This document shows, piece by piece, positions 61,201 to 64,000 of a DNA stretch of 64,000 bases. The notes beneath the pieces were generated by a model that saw nothing but the letters and a program-made list of their open reading frames with translations, made no database searches and had not been told where the DNA came from. The stretch covers positions 9,013,001 through 9,077,000 of the forward strand of contig NC_134953.1 in assembly GCF_965638725.1 (NCBI RefSeq), written 5' to 3'. Source of the DNA: Aptenodytes patagonicus (taxonomy: Eukaryota; Chordata; Aves; Sphenisciformes; Spheniscidae). The position numbers and the translations under genes were made by a program. Within the stretch, counting starts at the first letter, position 1. Every line of letters starts with the position of its first letter.

Positions 61201-62430
61201 TGAAGAGCAATAATGTTAAGGTACTTGGGTTAAATGTAGCCTCACATGCTGAACCAAGATGCAGAAATCATATCATATGAAGGACTAATAAAGAGAAATA
61301 GATATTCACACCTTAGGTTGTGTATCAAACACAAGAAAGTTTTCTCCTGCTGTTTTTAAGCACCATCTCCTTAAGCATTTACATTTTAAATCTTGCTACA
61401 AAAGAGCTATGTAGACTGCACTTTTCCGTCCGTGTAGATACTCATTGCTTCAGAGTGTAGATAGAAGAATTGTCCAAATAGCAAGATTCTCTTTTTTTGG
61501 CTGGAAAACAGTAAATGAATATTAGATGAGTGTTTGTAATATCCTGTACTTAAGTTTTAAGCATCAGCTATTGTTCAGGGCTAGACAGCTCTGTAACATA
61601 GCAGGAAAAGAGCTTAATGAAATCCAATATTTGGAAGCAGGAGGTAGATGAATTCAGACTTAAAACGGCAGTGCTAAATTTTAACAGGAAGGATAACATT
61701 TGGAGTAACTTCTGTGGGTGTATGGCTTTATTTATCACTTGAAGTCTTGAATGTGAACCCTTATGTTTTCTAAAGGATATACTGTGTTTTAGGCAAGTTA
61801 TGGAAATTGCTGGTTGAATTTCATAGTTTGTGAAAGGTGGGAAATAGGCCTAATGTCCCAGGCCTGGGATCCTGTAAGGTAGGTCAGATGCGTTGCTGTG
61901 TTTGTTAGCTACGAGGTGTACTTCCACTGTGCATTAAGAATGAACGCCTTCACAAATGGCTTGTGGAAATAAGTTTGATCTTTTGGGCAGAGGGAGGAGA
62001 AATTATTTGCTTTGCAAGCTCTTGGTAAGGCAGGGATCTGAACCCATGTTGTCTTTTCATCATTATTCTAATACAGTTAAGTTAAGCATACATTGCATTG
62101 TTAAGGTTTGGTGAGACCCCGTGTAAGAGATGTGTTAAAGCCCAGCCTTTGCTCTGCTGGACTCAGAGTTTTGTTTTTTAGTCTCCTACTGGGAATAACC
62201 GTTGTTAGAGCAGAGAAAGGTAGAAAAATTGCCGCTCCGTGTTTATTCCTTGTGCATTTACGTACCAGGTTGTTCCCTGCAAGTACCAAATCGACTCTGC
62301 CACTGATCCCTGGAACGAGAGTCAAATGCCTACGCTGTGTCAAAGGCCACCAGGCGATGAAGAAAGATTTAAAAAGGGGCTCTCTTTGGGGATGGGGCGG
62401 GGGGGGCTCTTTTCAAGTCACAGGTTGGGC
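55226..62430. other. Intron 2 segment, no gene seen
   Basis: AT-leaning to mixed DNA. A C10T11 tract at 59431-59451 followed by TTAAGGCAG resembles a strong acceptor, but the following sequence is not a CaMKII exon. Open frames are up to 141 codons and chance-like. No transposon recognised. Confidence 0.5.
59431..59451. repeat. C10T11 tract
   Basis: Ten C residues then eleven T residues, followed by CTTAAGGCAG. Simple pyrimidine sequence that incidentally looks like a splice acceptor tract. Confidence 0.9.
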
Positions 62431-62439
62431 TGTGTTCTG

Positions 62440-62640
62440 GTGCCGCCTGCAACGGGACAGGTGATCCTGCAGGAACGGGATCCGTGATCCTCCAAGACCC
62501 GCGGCAGGAAACCCGCCCAGCCTGACCTTTCACTGCTCTCGGTTATGGCGGCTGGCTGCCGTGGGCTGGTGCTCCCGGGGCGGGAGCGTGCTTTCTCTCT
62601 GTGAGTTGTGCTTGAGTTTGCCTGTTTTGTTGCCGTGGAG
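62440..62640. promoter_or_regulatory. Small intronic CpG cluster with X-box-like word
   Basis: About a dozen CpGs occur in 200 bp (GACCCGCGGC, TATGGCGGCTGG, TCCCGGGGCGGGAGCG), unlike the CpG-poor surroundings. GTTGCCGTGGAGAC near 62629 resembles the X-box bound by RFX factors. GTGATCCT is directly repeated in the first part. It is a candidate enhancer-type element; size is below a standard island. Confidence 0.35.
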
Positions 62641-64000
62641 ACAGAAGAGTGTGGTATGCTTTCCCCCTGACCAGAAATAGTTTCCTGTACCTTGTGACTG
62701 GAGCGCTGTACTCTTCCTCTGGTCTCTGGCCAGGCTGTGTGGTGCTGGAGGGATGGGGTGTGGGGTGATGACCTCTTGTCACAAGTTCTGGTGTGGCTGC
62801 TGCCCATGATCACTAGCTGCTCTGCCCGCTCCCCTCCCTCTGCACGACGGTGTAGGATTTCAGGGGAGCAATTGCTCTTGATTTACATCTCCCATGGCAT
62901 TTTGATGGTTATGTCATTTTGTTTGAGCCTTGCTCCTGTCAGCTGTCCTGGCTGTCAGGATTCAGTGGCTGAGTAGCACGTGGTGAGCTCTTACCTCTCC
63001 TTCCCCCTTTGCTCAGCTGTTTTTACTGTCTGCTTCCCTGTGTCCTTGTACTTGGGAACAGATTCTCAGCAAGTGTAACTGTGCACGAGGGCAACATGAT
63101 CCGGGTGGATGAAGGATCCCCTTCTGTAGGGGTTCCAAGTAGAGCTGGGAGGGTAAGTGGGGAATTTGCAAGACCCAGGCGTGCAAGCGGGCTATGGATA
63201 GTTTATCTTAAACTGTTGTTCTGCTGTGAGAATCTGGCCCGAGTGCAGAGTATGCAGCACAGTCTATTACCTTGCAACTGTGTTTTGCAAAACTTCATTT
63301 GTGAGAGATGCAGCTAAAAGGGAAGCCAAGGCAACCCCACCCCTCCCCAGCAATGCAGGTGAGAAAGCGCTTGCACTGCACCAAGGCCTTGGGAGCATGG
63401 AAGCTCTCCAGGCTTTCTTGCTGCCTGCTACTTTATTGGAGAGTGGTTCTGGCATAGAACTGTATATGCAACAACAACAATAATTTCCAGGACTGAGAAG
63501 GAAGGAGAGATGAAAGGAGTAATTTACCTTCCCCCATCCCTGAACAGTTGCAGATGAGGATGTAAGCACATCTCAGCCCTATAAAATATTAATTGGGACA
63601 TTTTCTACAGTTCAGCAGTGGGAAAAAAGACAGAAATCCTGCAGTGCCCTGAGCTGCTATTCCCAGCCTGGGAGAGAAAAGTGTTCTGAGCTGAGATCTG
63701 GTTCGATCTCAGCCTTCTGCTCACGGGGAAGAGAACAGTTGCCCAAAGCCTTCCTTTACAAAGGGAAGACAACACCTAACAACACGGTGGACAAATCCAT
63801 GCACAGAGCAGACTTCATGGTGCACTGAACAAGTCACGATCCTACTCTTGTAGGAGAACACAGGAATGCCAGAGAAGAGTGTTCAAAACTATGAATGAGG
63901 ATTTTTATCAAATTTTGCATCATTATTGCTTTGGGAGGCCTAGGACAGGAAAGGTCATGTTCAATGCTGTGCCGAACTTCACATCTGCACATCTCTATCC
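62641..64000. other. Right-hand end of window, still intronic
   Basis: No recognisable exon, repeat family or RNA gene. Frames are about 100 codons or less. The CAMK2G intron appears to continue beyond the window. Confidence 0.5.

Larger units (their letters stand above)
13451..64000 (+). other. CAMK2G: CAMK2G intron 2 (runs off the right edge)
   Basis: Everything from the exon 2 donor to the end of the window appears to be one intron of at least 50,550 bp. I searched for exon 3, whose product would continue DHQKLEREARIC, and for following kinase exons (SEEGFHYLVFDL, GGELFEDIVAREYY) and found none on the + strand. A very long intron between the exon with the ATP lysine and the next one is plausible for this gene family. 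No nested gene on either strand is recognisable. Smaller items within it are listed separately. Confidence 0.8.

Overview
This is a window of vertebrate nuclear DNA, most likely from a bird. Coding sequence is very sparse (two short exons in 64 kb). Introns have GT-AG borders, there is one large CpG island, and the one clearly recognisable transposon fragment is a 5'-truncated CR1 LINE 3' end, the typical avian retroelement. Other birds and some reptiles carry CR1, so the species is not fixed by this evidence.

The only gene I can identify is the 5' end of CAMK2G (calcium/calmodulin-dependent protein kinase II gamma), on the + strand. Layout: 1-10,300 is upstream non-coding sequence with no recognisable exon. 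About 10,300-11,730 is a CpG island that holds the TATA-less promoter, GC boxes, a (CCT)8 tract, a pure 20-copy CTTCC pentanucleotide tract, G-quadruplex motifs, a minimal upstream ORF and coding exon 1 (11431-11495). Intron 1 is 1,860 bp. Exon 2 (13356-13450) encodes the glycine-rich loop and the ATP-binding lysine. From 13,451 to the right edge is one very large intron 2 of at least 50.5 kb; I found no exon 3 (the segment that would encode the part of the kinase N-lobe after the KLSAR motif).

The intron is mostly unique-looking sequence with homopolymer and simple-sequence tracts. Points of interest in it are a second CpG-rich block near 18.6-19.15 kb beside the CR1 fragment, smaller CpG clusters near 35.0 and 62.5 kb, two sites with acceptor and donor back to back that resemble recursive-splicing points, two strong intronic polyadenylation-type sites near 38.1 and 38.8 kb, and a G-rich degenerate minisatellite near 55 kb. 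The remaining open reading frames look like chance frames and were not annotated as genes.

No CRISPR array, operon, tRNA, rRNA or complete mobile element is visible. I did not find a new multi-gene biological system. The most distinctive feature is the long AAGGG/CTTCC repeat within the CAMK2G promoter island.
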